Position numbers and translations under genes: made by a program
Notes under the pieces: generated by a model
Database searches by the model: none
The model's input: only the letters and a program-made list of their open reading frames with translations
Told to the model about the DNA's origin: nothing
Part shown: positions 30,213 to 37,858 of the stretch, one piece after another
Layout of the letters: each line of letters opens with the position of its first letter
Numbering within the stretch: the stretch's first letter is position 1
Virus record (IMG/VR): IMGVR_UViG_3300036861_000467
Span: 1-43,789 of that record
DNA from: a virus
Direction: 5' to 3' (one strand)
DNA length: 43,789 nucleotides

Positions 30213-31162
30213 GCGTCTTCGAGCAGACAGCCGTCCGCGCGTCCGAGTTGGCTCGGTGCGCCCGCATGGCCGCCTACCGTGGCCTAGGCGTCACCCCGCG
30301 CGAACACGACGAACAAACCCGACGCTACTTCTCGCGCGGGCGTCTGTACGCGCACTACGTCTGTGACCAGCTACGTGCGAAGCACGGCGCCGAGAACGTC
30401 GAGGAAGAAGTCGAGATCGAATGGCCTTTGGGTGTCGGGCATGCGGACGCGTACATCATTCCGGCGAAACTGCTCGTTGAGATCAAGAGCACGGTCACCC
30501 CATCAACGTCGAGTCCGATGTTCGAGATGGCCGTCGCGCAGCTCCAGATTTATCTCCGCTACCACCCGGAGGCCGAACGCGGCGCGCTCTATCTCCTCAA
30601 TCCTTCTGACCTTCGCGGCGAGGACGTGTTCCAGGTTGTCCTGATCGAAGAGGATCGAGAGCGGATCGATGCCGCAGTGGCCGCAGTGCGGAACGCTCTC
30701 GACGGAGGCGACCTACCCCCGCGCGTCTGCTCCCGACCCGGGCAGGCGCGCGGCCGCCTCTGCCCCTTCGCCGAACCATGCTTCGAAGACTGGGCGCCGC
30801 CAGCACCCTCGCTCTCCTCGGATCCGGAGGTGCTTGAGGTCGTGACCCGCCTTGTGGCGATCAAGGCGGAGGAGCGGACTCATAAGCAGGCTGTCCAGGG
30901 TCTCGCGGCGGGCAAGGAGCTTGCGCAATCAGAGCTTGCGGAGCTCCTGCCCGTCGGTGAGACGGTGGTGGGGCCGTGGAAGGTGACGCGCACGCACGTC
31001 CAAAAGCAGCCGGTGTTCCAGCCGAAGGTCGCGCGCGCTGCGGGGTTCCCAGTCGAAGCGCTAGAGGAGTTCATGCGTCCAGGGGCGGTCTACGACCTTT
31101 GGAAAGTCGGACGGGCCGAAGAGTCCGGCGATATCGACTTTGGTGAGGAGCCTCCGTTTTGA
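30209..31162 (+). CDS. Cas4/RecB-like exonuclease with Fe-S cysteines
   Basis: 317 residues from ATG 30209. PD-(D/E)xK core: Asp80 in GHADAYI, Glu91 and Lys93 in VEIKST, then the motif Q111xxxY115 (QLQIY). One early cysteine (C17 in LARCARM) and three late ones (C174, C185, C191 in VCSRPGQ, LCPFAEPCF) fit the [4Fe-4S] cluster of Cas4 and AddB enzymes. It would resect DNA ends to single strands. Paired with RecT it makes a complete two-part recombination system. No cas genes or repeats lie nearby, so a CRISPR role is not supported. Confidence 0.85.
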   Translation: MSVFEQTAVRASELARCARMAAYRGLGVTPREHDEQTRRYFSRGRLYAHYVCDQLRAKHGAENVEEEVEIEWPLGVGHADAYIIPAKLLVEIKSTVTPSTSSPMFEMAVAQLQIYLRYHPEAERGALYLLNPSDLRGEDVFQVVLIEEDRERIDAAVAAVRNALDGGDLPPRVCSRPGQARGRLCPFAEPCFEDWAPPAPSLSSDPEVLEVVTRLVAIKAEERTHKQAVQGLAAGKELAQSELAELLPVGETVVGPWKVTRTHVQKQPVFQPKVARAAGFPVEALEEFMRPGAVYDLWKVGRAEESGDIDFGEEPPF

Positions 31163-31581
31163 CCGCCAGCGAGTTCATTCGGCATACACGTGTCATGTCG
31201 AGCGGCTGCGTGGAATGGACACGAAGCCGATGCAGTATTCCGCGCAACGGTGGGCCAGGACAATATGGGCAGGTAGTTGTTAAAGGCAAGAACTGGACAG
31301 CTCACCGATACGCCTATTTCCTTTTCGTCGGAGATCCCGGGGCCTTGGTTGTGGATCACCTTTGCCGCAATGGCCTGTGTGTCAACCCGCTCCACCTTGA
31401 GGCTGTCACCCAAGCAGAGAACTCACGTCGTGGACTGGCCGGACGTCTGCGTACTCACTGCAAGCATGGGCACTCGCTGAGTGATGCCTATATCGATCGT
31501 GATGGGCATCGCGTTTGTCGTGAGTGCACGCGAATCAAGAATCGCATTGGTCGTGCACGTCGGAAAGCGTTGCGGTCTTGA
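31159..31581 (+). CDS. HNH_3 homing endonuclease
   Basis: 140 residues, beginning at TTG 31159 overlapping the exonuclease stop. Core: GCVEWTRSRCS, AHRYAYFLFVG, VVDHLCRNGLCVNPLHLEAVTQAEN (HNH_3 with His in DHLC and HLE), then a second metal site CKHGH...CRECTRIKNR. Closely like the protein at 35261-35707. Such genes are mobile, cutting uninfected alleles to spread by repair. No intron or intein is seen around it. Confidence 0.88.
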   Translation: MTASEFIRHTRVMSSGCVEWTRSRCSIPRNGGPGQYGQVVVKGKNWTAHRYAYFLFVGDPGALVVDHLCRNGLCVNPLHLEAVTQAENSRRGLAGRLRTHCKHGHSLSDAYIDRDGHRVCRECTRIKNRIGRARRKALRS

Positions 31582-31751
31582 TCGCCTGGATCATCATGGC
31601 GCTCGCGTTCACCGGAGGAGTCCTCTGCGGCGTCCTCCTCTCCTTCGGCCTCGTAATGGACACGATCCGTCGTACTCGCTCACGAGCCAGCGTGGACATC
31701 AGCGAGGTGCTGCAGCCGCACCGGATCGAAAAGGGAGGGGCGGGGCGTTGA
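31578..31751 (+). CDS. Small membrane protein, 57 aa
   Basis: TTG 31578 overlapping the HNH stop, or ATG 31596. One transmembrane helix (IAWIIMALAFTGGVLCGVLLSFGLVM) and a basic cytoplasmic tail (IRRTRSRASVDISEVLQPHRIEKGG). Unknown function; possibly superinfection-related, but only membrane location is supported. Confidence 0.5.
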   Translation: MIAWIIMALAFTGGVLCGVLLSFGLVMDTIRRTRSRASVDISEVLQPHRIEKGGAGR

Positions 31752-31972
31752 TGGCGGGGGACGTCAGCGGGGCGACTGAGGCGTCCCTCGCCATGAGCGC
31801 CCTGACCAAGCGAGAGCGGGAAGAGATCGAGATGGACCTGGCCATCCTCCGCGACGGCCTGAACGGGGCGCTCAACGGCACCGCTCGCGTGATCCACTGG
31901 GAGCGCCGCGGCGAATGGATCGCCCGGACGATGCGCGAGATCCTGCGGCTTGAGGGGCTGCTCGCACGGTGA
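31751..31972 (+). CDS. Helical protein preceding integrase, 73 aa
   Basis: ATG 31751 shares a base with the previous stop. Charged helices: LTKREREEIEMDLAILRDGLNG and IHWERRGEWIARTMREILRLEGLL. It overlaps the integrase start by 4 bases. An excisionase or recombination-direction role is possible from location, but no winged-helix motif is evident. Confidence 0.55.
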   Translation: MAGDVSGATEASLAMSALTKREREEIEMDLAILRDGLNGALNGTARVIHWERRGEWIARTMREILRLEGLLAR

Positions 31973-32877
31973 GCGCCGCGGCCGTAGGGTACGACCTCGA
32001 ACTCGTCTTGCGCGACCTCCGCCACATGGAGGCACGGGCCGCAAGCGATCTCGCCGACTGGCTCGTGCATCTCGATCTGGAAGGCAAGGCGGATCGCACC
32101 ATCTACGGCTACACCCGCGCGGTCGCGCCGCTGCTGCGCGCCCACCCGGAGAAGAGCATCGGCGAGTTCACCACGACCGACATCAACGACCAGCTCCGCC
32201 TCGTCCCCGATCGATCACGGCATATCAGCCGCAGCATCTACAACCGTTTCTTTGACTGGGCTGAGTTCGATGAGCGGATCGAGCGGAACCCGATGCACAA
32301 GGTTCCGAAGATGCGCCATCCCCGCCGGCGGCCGAAGGACATCTTCTCCGAGGCAGAAGTCGCGTTGCTTGAGGCGTTGCCGTCGCCGGATGGGCCGTTG
32401 TGGACGCTGCTGTTCGGCTCGGGGATCCGTCGCGGCGAAGCACGTCGGCTCAAGCTCGGCCACATCGACCTGGGTCGGAAGCGGCTGATCGTTTACTCCG
32501 GGAAGGGCGACAAGGACCGGATCGTCCCCTTGCCGCTTCCAGTGCTGACCGCGATCGCTGATCTCGAAAAGCTTGAGGGGCTCGGCAACGACGACCACCT
32601 CTGGTACTCCCGCCGCGGCAAGCACAGGCGGCTCCGGCGAACACCGATCGGCGACACCACGTTTGAGGGTTGGTACAAGCGCGGCATCCGCGACGCCGGC
32701 GTCCGCTATCTGAACCCGCACCAGACGCGCCACACGTACGGGCACAGGCTCCGCGAACTCGGCTTCGACCTCGAGGAGCGACAGCTATTGATGGGTCACG
32801 AGGACGTCGCGACAACGCAGAAGTATTACGGGCATTTGACGATCGAGGACGTGGCGCGGAAGGTGGCGGCGCTGTGA
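31969..32877 (+). CDS. int: Tyrosine integrase (XerC/D-like)
   Basis: 302 residues from GTG 31969. SAM-like core-binding domain at 25-110. Catalytic domain carries R154 (GSGIRRGEARRLKL), K179 (SGKGDKDRIVPL), H251 and R254 (HQTRHTYGHRL), H277 (LMGHEDV) and the nucleophile Tyr286 (TTQKYYGHL). It is short, Xer-like, without an arm-binding N-terminal domain. It should integrate the phage at a bacterial attB. No attP core could be identified, though the gap at 33102-33227 is a reasonable place to look. Confidence 0.93.
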   Translation: MSAAAVGYDLELVLRDLRHMEARAASDLADWLVHLDLEGKADRTIYGYTRAVAPLLRAHPEKSIGEFTTTDINDQLRLVPDRSRHISRSIYNRFFDWAEFDERIERNPMHKVPKMRHPRRRPKDIFSEAEVALLEALPSPDGPLWTLLFGSGIRRGEARRLKLGHIDLGRKRLIVYSGKGDKDRIVPLPLPVLTAIADLEKLEGLGNDDHLWYSRRGKHRRLRRTPIGDTTFEGWYKRGIRDAGVRYLNPHQTRHTYGHRLRELGFDLEERQLLMGHEDVATTQKYYGHLTIEDVARKVAAL

Positions 32878-33101
32878 TCGTTGGTGACGTCGGCATTACG
32901 GTTCATCAGCGGAAAGATGGAGTTATCACCACAGTGTCGGTGACGCTTCCCGCTGTTCTAAGTCGTGCGCTTCGTGACAAGGGCTACACACGCGTCAAGG
33001 TCGAGGTTGTTGCAGATGGCATCTTGCTACGGCCCTATAAGGGTGCGCCGGCTGGGCGAGTGCTGAGCGAGATCGAATTGCCCGAATGGGGTGAGACGTA
33101 G
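32874..33101 (+). CDS. AbrB-like small protein, 75 aa
   Basis: GTG 32874 overlaps the integrase stop. The middle ITTVSVTLPAVLSRALRDKGYTRVKVEVVADGILLRPYKG has the strand-helix-strand-hairpin layout of AbrB/MazE-type DNA-binding folds (compare the usual LP..LR...L...V.v...g..i.i.p.). It could be a transcription regulator or antitoxin-like protein; no toxin gene is adjacent. Last gene before a 126-base gap. Confidence 0.5.
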   Translation: MIVGDVGITVHQRKDGVITTVSVTLPAVLSRALRDKGYTRVKVEVVADGILLRPYKGAPAGRVLSEIELPEWGET

Positions 33102-33227
33102 CCGATGCTGGCAACGGCCTCCCCACTTCGTTTCGCTCAACCAGGCGCGCTGTTGAGCCATTCGGGTTCTAAAGGCGTATTCCACCCATTGGGCGGTTTC
33201 CCGTGAATCTACCCGGAGCCTGACCTG
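33102..33227. other. Intergenic gap with 7-bp hairpin
   Basis: Contains GCTCAAC (33135-33141) and GTTGAGC (33152-33158), a perfect inverted repeat with a 10-base loop. There is no T-run. The region follows the integrase operon and might hold attP or a promoter for the next operon. I see no clear -10/-35 pair and no tRNA-like segment. Confidence 0.4.
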
Positions 33228-33764
33228 ATGCCGTCCTGGCACCAAGACCCGCAGCAGGAACCCCAGGCGAAGAACGGTTCGCTGTTCGGCCTGCTCCTGT
33301 TCGTCGCCGGGCTGATGACGGTTGTGCTCGTGCTTGTGCTGCCAGCGCGTGGCGAGACACCGCCGATCAGCCACACGATCCCGGCTTCGGAACCGGCTGC
33401 GATGTTTCAGGGGCATAGCGCCCTTTGGTGGGCGCATCGGACGACGTACTGGAAGCGTGAGGCGATCGATCGCGGCCGTATTCTTCGTGCGCGTGGGACA
33501 GTGCGCGAGGCGATCAACCTTGCCTGCACGATCTACGGGAACTGTTCGACGTTGTGGCGGAAGGCGCGCTGCGAGACCGGCGGGTCGTTCAATCCATATT
33601 CGTTGAACCGGAGCTCGTACGCGTCGGGGCTGTTCCAGTTTTTGGGTTCGACGTGGCGGTCGACGCCGTTCGGTGGTTTCTCGGTTTGGTCACCGTACGC
33701 GAACGCGCTTGCGGCCGGGTGGATGCACACGCATGGACGTAGCGGAGAGTGGGTGTGCCGATGA
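33228..33764 (+). CDS. Membrane-anchored lysozyme/transglycosylase-like protein
   Basis: 178 residues. Residues 18-40 are a transmembrane anchor or uncleaved signal (LFGLLLFVAGLMTVVLVLVL). The C-terminal domain, ARCETGGSFNPYSLNRSSYASGLFQFLGSTWRSTPFGGFSVWSPYANALAAGWM, matches the transglycosylase/Rpf-like lysozyme fold, with Glu116 the likely catalytic acid, the GLFQF strand and the closing aromatic pattern. Cys100, 106, 115 and 177 could form external disulfides. It is placed after the integrase, 9 kb from the endolysin. Roles could be wall remodelling or entry-related, not the main lysis enzyme. Confidence 0.78.
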   Translation: MPSWHQDPQQEPQAKNGSLFGLLLFVAGLMTVVLVLVLPARGETPPISHTIPASEPAAMFQGHSALWWAHRTTYWKREAIDRGRILRARGTVREAINLACTIYGNCSTLWRKARCETGGSFNPYSLNRSSYASGLFQFLGSTWRSTPFGGFSVWSPYANALAAGWMHTHGRSGEWVCR

Positions 33765-33853
33765 TCGCGTGGATCGCACTCGTGGTCGCGATCGTGGATC
33801 TCGTCGGTCTGGTCGCGTTTCGGCTTTACATCCTCCGCCGCGAGGGGATCTGA
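33761..33853 (+). CDS. Very small membrane protein, 30 aa
   Basis: ATG 33761 overlaps the lysozyme-like gene stop. IAWIALVVAIVDLVGLVAFRLYI is one transmembrane segment, followed by LRRREGI-like basic end (LRREGI). Co-translated with the wall enzyme and may be its partner. Confidence 0.45.
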   Translation: MIAWIALVVAIVDLVGLVAFRLYILRREGI

Positions 33854-33855
33854 TT

Positions 33856-34284
33856 GTGGATACGGACAGGCTCAAGGAACTGCTGGCAAAGGCGACGCCC
33901 ACCCCCTGGGCTGGACTCTCTGTCAGCGCGCGAGGATGGGGGATCGGAAAGATTGAAGATCGCGACTTGATTGTCGCAGCGGTGAACGCGCTTCCCGGGT
34001 TGCTGGCAGAAAACAACCTCTTGCGAGAGCAAATCACCGGCTACAAAGGCACGCTGAAGATGCGATTGAAGGCATTTCGCGAGGTTCGGCAGGAGCGTGA
34101 CCAATATCGCCGGGACTTGAGCGACGCCATTGTCGACGATCCGACGAATGGACTCGCGGTCATCGAAGTTCAGCGCTTACGGCGAAAGAACGAGAAGCTT
34201 CGCTACGCCCGCAACAAGGCCGTACGCGAACGTGATGAGGCCCGCGCCGCTCTTTCTGTGGGCGCAGACAAGGACAGGGAATGA
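33856..34284 (+). CDS. Coiled-coil early protein, 142 aa
   Basis: GTG 33856, two bases after the previous stop. The opening DTDRLKELLAKATPTPWAGLSV and DLIVAAVNALPGLLAENNLLREQI are shared by many phage early proteins of the Ead/Ea22-like type. The rest is coiled coil (KMRLKAFREVRQERDQYRRDL; LRRKNEKLRYARNKAVRERDEA). No enzymatic motif. Function unknown. Confidence 0.62.
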   Translation: MDTDRLKELLAKATPTPWAGLSVSARGWGIGKIEDRDLIVAAVNALPGLLAENNLLREQITGYKGTLKMRLKAFREVRQERDQYRRDLSDAIVDDPTNGLAVIEVQRLRRKNEKLRYARNKAVRERDEARAALSVGADKDRE

Positions 34285-34454
34285 GCACGGTCATCATCCG
34301 CAATGGTGACAAGCTTTGCGCCAAATGCCGCGACAAGGGCTGCAACCGCTACCTCATCGCTGGCCGGGCGGACATCGAGGAGGAGTACGTCTCTGACGAA
34401 CCGTGCGTCTGTTGCGAACTCGACTTCGAGGTGGACGATGACTTTGGTAGCTGA
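34281..34454 (+). CDS. Small zinc-finger protein, 57 aa
   Basis: ATG 34281 overlaps the previous stop. Two cysteine pairs, CAKC at 13-16 and CVCC at 43-46, plus an extra Cys in KGCNRY, and an acidic tail (FEVDDDFGS). Probably one zinc site. Function unknown. Confidence 0.55.
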   Translation: MSTVIIRNGDKLCAKCRDKGCNRYLIAGRADIEEEYVSDEPCVCCELDFEVDDDFGS

Positions 34455-34484
34455 GTCCTCGCTGGCTGCGGGTGGGGAGAGCGC

Positions 34485-35234
34485 GTGACCCCGATAAATT
34501 GGTACTTCCTCGGGGAAAACGTGTCGGTGGAAGCGACGAAGCCGAGACTGCTTGACTTGTTCTGCGGCGTTGGCGGCGCGGCGATGGGCTACTACCGCGC
34601 GGGCTTCGAAGTTGTCGGGATAGACATCAAACCGCAGCCGAACTATCCATTCGACTTCCACCAAGGTGACGCGCTGGAGTTCGCGGCAGCGCTGGGGCTC
34701 GGAGTTTTCGACGCGATCCACGCGAGCCCGCCCTGTCAGGCGTTTACACAGATGAGCGCGCGCTGGCGCGGTAAGGGGACAGCGGCGGACGACCACGTTG
34801 ACCTGTTGACGCCCACGCTCGAGCTTCTCCGTCAGATGGACCTCCCATGGGTCGTCGAGAACGTGCCGGGCGCCAAGAACTACATGAGCCCGACACTGAT
34901 CCTTCACGGCGGCATGTTCGGGCTCGGTGTTCACCGTCCCCGCCTGTTCGAGTCGAACATCCTCCTACTCGCCCCTCGGGCCGCGCAGACCGAGTCACCG
35001 CTCGGCGTCTACGGCAAGGTCGACGGTCGAACGACTTATCGCTACCGCAACAACGGCAACTACAAGGGCAAGAGCCTAATCCGCGCATGGAAATCCGTTG
35101 AGGAGGGCCAGGTCGCGATGGGGATCGACTGGACCGACGACGAGCGCGAGATCGCCGAGGCGATCCCACCGGCGTACACGGAGCTGATCGGCCACCAGCT
35201 GCTTTCGTTTCTGCGTTCACAGGCGGCGGCGTGA
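34485..35234 (+). CDS. C5-cytosine DNA methyltransferase
   Basis: 249 residues from GTG 34485 (GTG 34521 is an alternative). Motif I LLDLFCGVGGAAMGYYRAGF (residues 22-41), motif IV SPPCQAFTQMS with catalytic Cys84, motif VI ENV at 125-127, and a shortened motif VIII RPRLFESN. The target recognition region is very short, so the enzyme is smaller than typical Dcm/HhaI proteins. It transfers methyl from S-adenosylmethionine to cytosine, most likely protecting phage DNA from host restriction. An HNH gene follows after 26 bases. Confidence 0.88.
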   Translation: MTPINWYFLGENVSVEATKPRLLDLFCGVGGAAMGYYRAGFEVVGIDIKPQPNYPFDFHQGDALEFAAALGLGVFDAIHASPPCQAFTQMSARWRGKGTAADDHVDLLTPTLELLRQMDLPWVVENVPGAKNYMSPTLILHGGMFGLGVHRPRLFESNILLLAPRAAQTESPLGVYGKVDGRTTYRYRNNGNYKGKSLIRAWKSVEEGQVAMGIDWTDDEREIAEAIPPAYTELIGHQLLSFLRSQAAA

Positions 35235-35260
35235 CCACGGAAAGGAAACCCGAATGAGCG

Positions 35261-35707
35261 ATGCCACCTAAGGGCTACCGCATACCGATGGAGATTCGCT
35301 TCTGGCGGCACGTCAACAAGGACGGCCCGAACGGATGCTGGAAATGGACGGGCACAAAAGGCCATGCTGGTCACGGTCTGATGTACCGCGCTCCGCACAA
35401 GAAGGTCGCGGCCCATCGCTTCTCCTACGTGCTTCACGGCGGCGTTATCCCCGAGGGTCTTGTCCTCGATCACCTTTGCAGAAATACGAACTGCGTCAAT
35501 CCAGCTCACCTTGAGCCAGTCACGCGCGGGGAGAACACGCTTCGCGGTGACACGATCACTGGGAACAATCTTCGAAAGACGCATTGCAAACGCGGCCACC
35601 CGTTTACGCCGGAGAACCTCTGGGCGCATCCGACGGGGGCGCGGCGCTGCAAGACCTGCGAAAGCGAAAACCAGCGCAAGCGACGCGCAAGGAAGGCGAT
35701 GGCATGA
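35261..35707 (+). CDS. HNH_3 homing endonuclease, paralogue
   Basis: 148 residues. Core GCWKWTGTKGHAGHG, AHRFSYVLHGG, VLDHLCRNTNCVNPAHLEPVTRGENTLRG, then CKRGHPF and CKTCESENQRKRRARK. It aligns with the protein at 31159-31581 over most of its length (DHLCRNxxCVNPxHLExVT, THCKxGH, RxCxxC). The start codon is ATG 35261 with a poor ribosome site. Placed beside the methyltransferase, but the HNH_3 type points to homing, not restriction. Confidence 0.87.
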   Translation: MPPKGYRIPMEIRFWRHVNKDGPNGCWKWTGTKGHAGHGLMYRAPHKKVAAHRFSYVLHGGVIPEGLVLDHLCRNTNCVNPAHLEPVTRGENTLRGDTITGNNLRKTHCKRGHPFTPENLWAHPTGARRCKTCESENQRKRRARKAMA

Positions 35708-36309
35708 GTGCCCCGTACTGCGTTTCCCCGCCGACCCTGGAACAACAGGGCGACAAGCTGATAGCCCACAACGGTGCATGGCGCTGTGACTCGGGGCCGA
35801 TCGACGGCTACGTGTTTGCGTTCCTGCGTGACGGTGGGCTGTACGCAGGACAGACTCCGCCGCCATTCCTCGACGTGAACAAGATGCAACCACTGCTAGA
35901 CGAGAACGGGCAAGGGATCCTCCCCGTAGATTACGGACGCTCGTTCCAGGTCGAGGTGTTCGCGCGGACGTACTCCCGCTACGTGCACCAGGATGGCACC
36001 GTCGCCTACGACGGCTACGAGTACGGCCGTTTCATCAACGGCGACCCGGCCAAGCCTGCGCTATCGAACGTCGTTGTGCCACAGGCTGTGGAGTCCGCGC
36101 CCGAGCCATCAAAACCGACCGTCCTCCAGTACATTGCGATTGCGCGTGAGGCGTCGGACAACGCGGTCGCAACAATGGAACAAAACGGTGTGTCTCTCTT
36201 GGACAGGCGTAAGAGCCGGGCGGGAATGGCCGCACGGATTCTGCACGCGACGGATGGGGAGAAGGCGCGGGCGTTTGAGGCGCTGAAAGGAGTGTTCGGG
36301 TGGCAGTGA
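35704..36309 (+). CDS. Hypothetical protein, 201 aa
   Basis: ATG 35704 overlaps the HNH stop. The first 120 residues are mixed alpha/beta with many aromatics (GYVFAFLRDGGLYAGQTPPPFLD; VEVFARTYSRYVHQDGTVAYDGYEYGRF). The last 80 are helical (YIAIAREASDNAVATMEQNGVSLLDRRKSRAGMAARIL). No known domain. Early gene of unknown role. Confidence 0.55.
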   Translation: MSAPYCVSPPTLEQQGDKLIAHNGAWRCDSGPIDGYVFAFLRDGGLYAGQTPPPFLDVNKMQPLLDENGQGILPVDYGRSFQVEVFARTYSRYVHQDGTVAYDGYEYGRFINGDPAKPALSNVVVPQAVESAPEPSKPTVLQYIAIAREASDNAVATMEQNGVSLLDRRKSRAGMAARILHATDGEKARAFEALKGVFGWQ

Positions 36310-36458
36310 AGGCCCGAGTCGATATCGAGATCATCGTTGATGTTCCGCTGGACGACGAGTTGAACTACGCAACCGTGCAGCAGGCTGTGCAGGACGCGAT
36401 CGGCCATACCGGGGCGGTTGTCCTTGACGTGGTGGAGTACGAGCAGGTGTCGACGTGA
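36300..36458 (+). CDS. Small alpha/beta protein, 52 aa
   Basis: GTG 36300 (or GTG 36306) with AAAGGAG upstream. KARVDIEIIVDVPLDDELNYATVQQAVQDAIGHTGAVVLDVVEYEQV reads as strand-helix-strand, a common compact phage miniprotein. Its stop overlaps the next GTG. Unknown function. Confidence 0.58.
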   Translation: MAVKARVDIEIIVDVPLDDELNYATVQQAVQDAIGHTGAVVLDVVEYEQVST

Positions 36459-36811
36459 CCTCTGTCTCAAACACAGAGGTGCTGGCAGACCCAACGTTCG
36501 AGGAACTATCTGCGACCATCGCGCGCTACCCCGACCCTGACGACAAGCTGACCATTGCGCTCGGGAACTTCAATCGTGTGCGAGGCGAACGGGATGCGGC
36601 GCTGGCCCGCCTCGCAGAGACGGAGGAGGCGCTGCGACAATACAAAGAAGCCCGCCGCGAGATCGAGGAAGTTCTCGATGAATCGGCTGCGGGGCATATT
36701 ACCGACGCCTCGGCGGTGCTCGAAGTCGAGCGGCATTTCATGGATCTAACCGCCGCACTCGCGGCTTCGTCGGGAGAAGGCCCGGAGGCGGGAGGCGAAC
36801 AAGATGGGTGA
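36455..36811 (+). CDS. Coiled-coil protein, 118 aa
   Basis: GTG 36455 overlaps the previous stop. Charged helix with heptad spacing (RVRGERDAALARLAETEEALRQYKEARREIEEVL), acidic second half. Similar in style to other small early proteins here. No domain recognised. Confidence 0.55.
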   Translation: MTSVSNTEVLADPTFEELSATIARYPDPDDKLTIALGNFNRVRGERDAALARLAETEEALRQYKEARREIEEVLDESAAGHITDASAVLEVERHFMDLTAALAASSGEGPEAGGEQDG

Positions 36812-36899
36812 GGCGCGCGCGAGCAGCATGGAGAACTTCGCTGGCTGGCTTCTCTCGAAGTTGCTGAGGCTTGCTCATTGGTGGAGTGAGAGCGAGTGA
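36804..36899 (+). CDS. Very small amphipathic protein, 31 aa
   Basis: ATG 36804 inside the end of the previous gene, with GGAGGCGAAC upstream. SSMENFAGWLLSKLLRLAHWWSESE is one amphipathic or membrane-touching helix. Its stop overlaps the next GTG. A membrane-active early peptide is possible, not shown. Confidence 0.4.
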   Translation: MGEARASSMENFAGWLLSKLLRLAHWWSESE

Positions 36900-37201
36900 G
36901 CGCAGAGGCGCTAACACCGCTCGGGAAAAGACTCGCCAGGCTTCAAACCGAGCGCGACGAGTACCTGCGCGTTCTTACGTTGATCGCGGAGTCGCGGAAC
37001 CTCGGCGTCAACCCCGAGGACGTGGAGATCGTGCGGAGTTTCATTGACGCGGTAGCGCCGCTTCATCCCCTACACCCCCACAGGTCGGGAGAATGGATAA
37101 CGCTGCGCCGCGCGGTTGCCCTCGACGCCCTGGACAGAATGTCAGGTAGTACCGCTTTCCAGGTGATCGAGCTGGCAAGAAAGGCGGTCGAAGATGGATA
37201 G
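36896..37201 (+). CDS. Hypothetical protein, 101 aa
   Basis: GTG 36896 overlaps the previous stop. Helical N-terminus (LGKRLARLQTERDEYLRVLTLIAESRN), PEDVEIVRSFIDAV, then helices ending LARKAVEDG. No family recognised. Overlaps the next gene by 8 bases. Confidence 0.52.
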   Translation: MSAEALTPLGKRLARLQTERDEYLRVLTLIAESRNLGVNPEDVEIVRSFIDAVAPLHPLHPHRSGEWITLRRAVALDALDRMSGSTAFQVIELARKAVEDG

Positions 37202-37400
37202 CGAGCAGCGCGCGAAGATTTCGAAGTCGCAGCGCGCAGGCTATGAGCGCGAGCGGCAGGAGCAGACGCGGCTGAGGAACGCGTTGCACGACTTCGCGTT
37301 GTGGCTGCACCCAACGTGGGACGCTGGCAATGAGGACGACGTAGCGGCTGCGCTCGCCGCTGTCGATGCGTTCTTGGCAAGAAAGGCGGTAGAGGAGTGA
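37194..37400 (+). CDS. Hypothetical helical protein, 68 aa
   Basis: ATG 37194. Very charged first half (EQRAKISKSQRAGYERERQEQTRL) and acidic second (DAGNEDDVAAALAAVDAFLARKAVEE). The endings of this and the previous protein, ARKAV-E, are alike (LARKAVEDG, LARKAVEE), hinting at a short duplicated tail. Unknown function. Confidence 0.52.
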   Translation: MDSEQRAKISKSQRAGYERERQEQTRLRNALHDFALWLHPTWDAGNEDDVAAALAAVDAFLARKAVEE

Positions 37401-37858
37401 GCGAGATTCCGCGCGACGAATGGAAGTGGTTTGGCAGCGCCGCGCACCTGATCGTAGCCCAGGACTGCCGCTTCCACCTGGCGACGCTCGTTGGCCCGTG
37501 GCTCGTATCGACAGTAGGCGAGTACCTGCCGGACGCACCTGTCCGTGAGATTCTGGCCGAGCGCCGCGGGATGACGCTGGAAGGGATCGGCGATTATCGC
37601 CGCGCGTCGTACATGAAGCAGGTCGGTTTCGAGGAGATCGGCGCAGGCCGCAAGTACGAAACGATGGTGTTCCGAGCGGGCGAGCCTTGCACAAGCGAGG
37701 ACTGTAGTTGCGGTCTTCCGTCGGCGGCGGACTGGATGGAACTCGACGCGAATGGCTACAACGATGCGGGAGCTGCGACTGCGGGGCATTACGCGATATG
37801 CGAGAAGTGGGCTGCGCTTCCGGTTGAGTCGGCGCGGGCAGCGGTGGAGGAGAAATGA
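37397..37858 (+). CDS. Hypothetical phage protein, 153 aa
   Basis: GTG 37397 overlaps the previous stop. WKWFGSAAHLIVAQDCRFHLATLVGPWLVSTVGEYLPD is a pattern I have seen in many phage early proteins of unknown function, where a conserved His and Cys precede a GxxLVSTVGEY strand. CTSEDCSCGLPS near the end may bind a metal. The family could be an enzyme of nucleotide or DNA metabolism, but I cannot name it. Confidence 0.58.
   Translation: MSEIPRDEWKWFGSAAHLIVAQDCRFHLATLVGPWLVSTVGEYLPDAPVREILAERRGMTLEGIGDYRRASYMKQVGFEEIGAGRKYETMVFRAGEPCTSEDCSCGLPSAADWMELDANGYNDAGAATAGHYAICEKWAALPVESARAAVEEK

Noticed and set aside
30209-31162. Cas4-like protein as evidence of a CRISPR system
   Set aside because: No other cas gene or repeat array is present; pairing with RecT explains it as a phage recombination nuclease.
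33102-33227. attP core or tRNA-like segment next to the integrase
   Set aside because: No tRNA 3'-end pattern or repeated core could be identified; only an isolated 7-bp hairpin is visible.
34438-34488. 16-codon ORF starting ATG 34438 before the methyltransferase
   Set aside because: It lies mainly inside the preceding zinc-finger gene in another frame, is very short and has no recognisable features.
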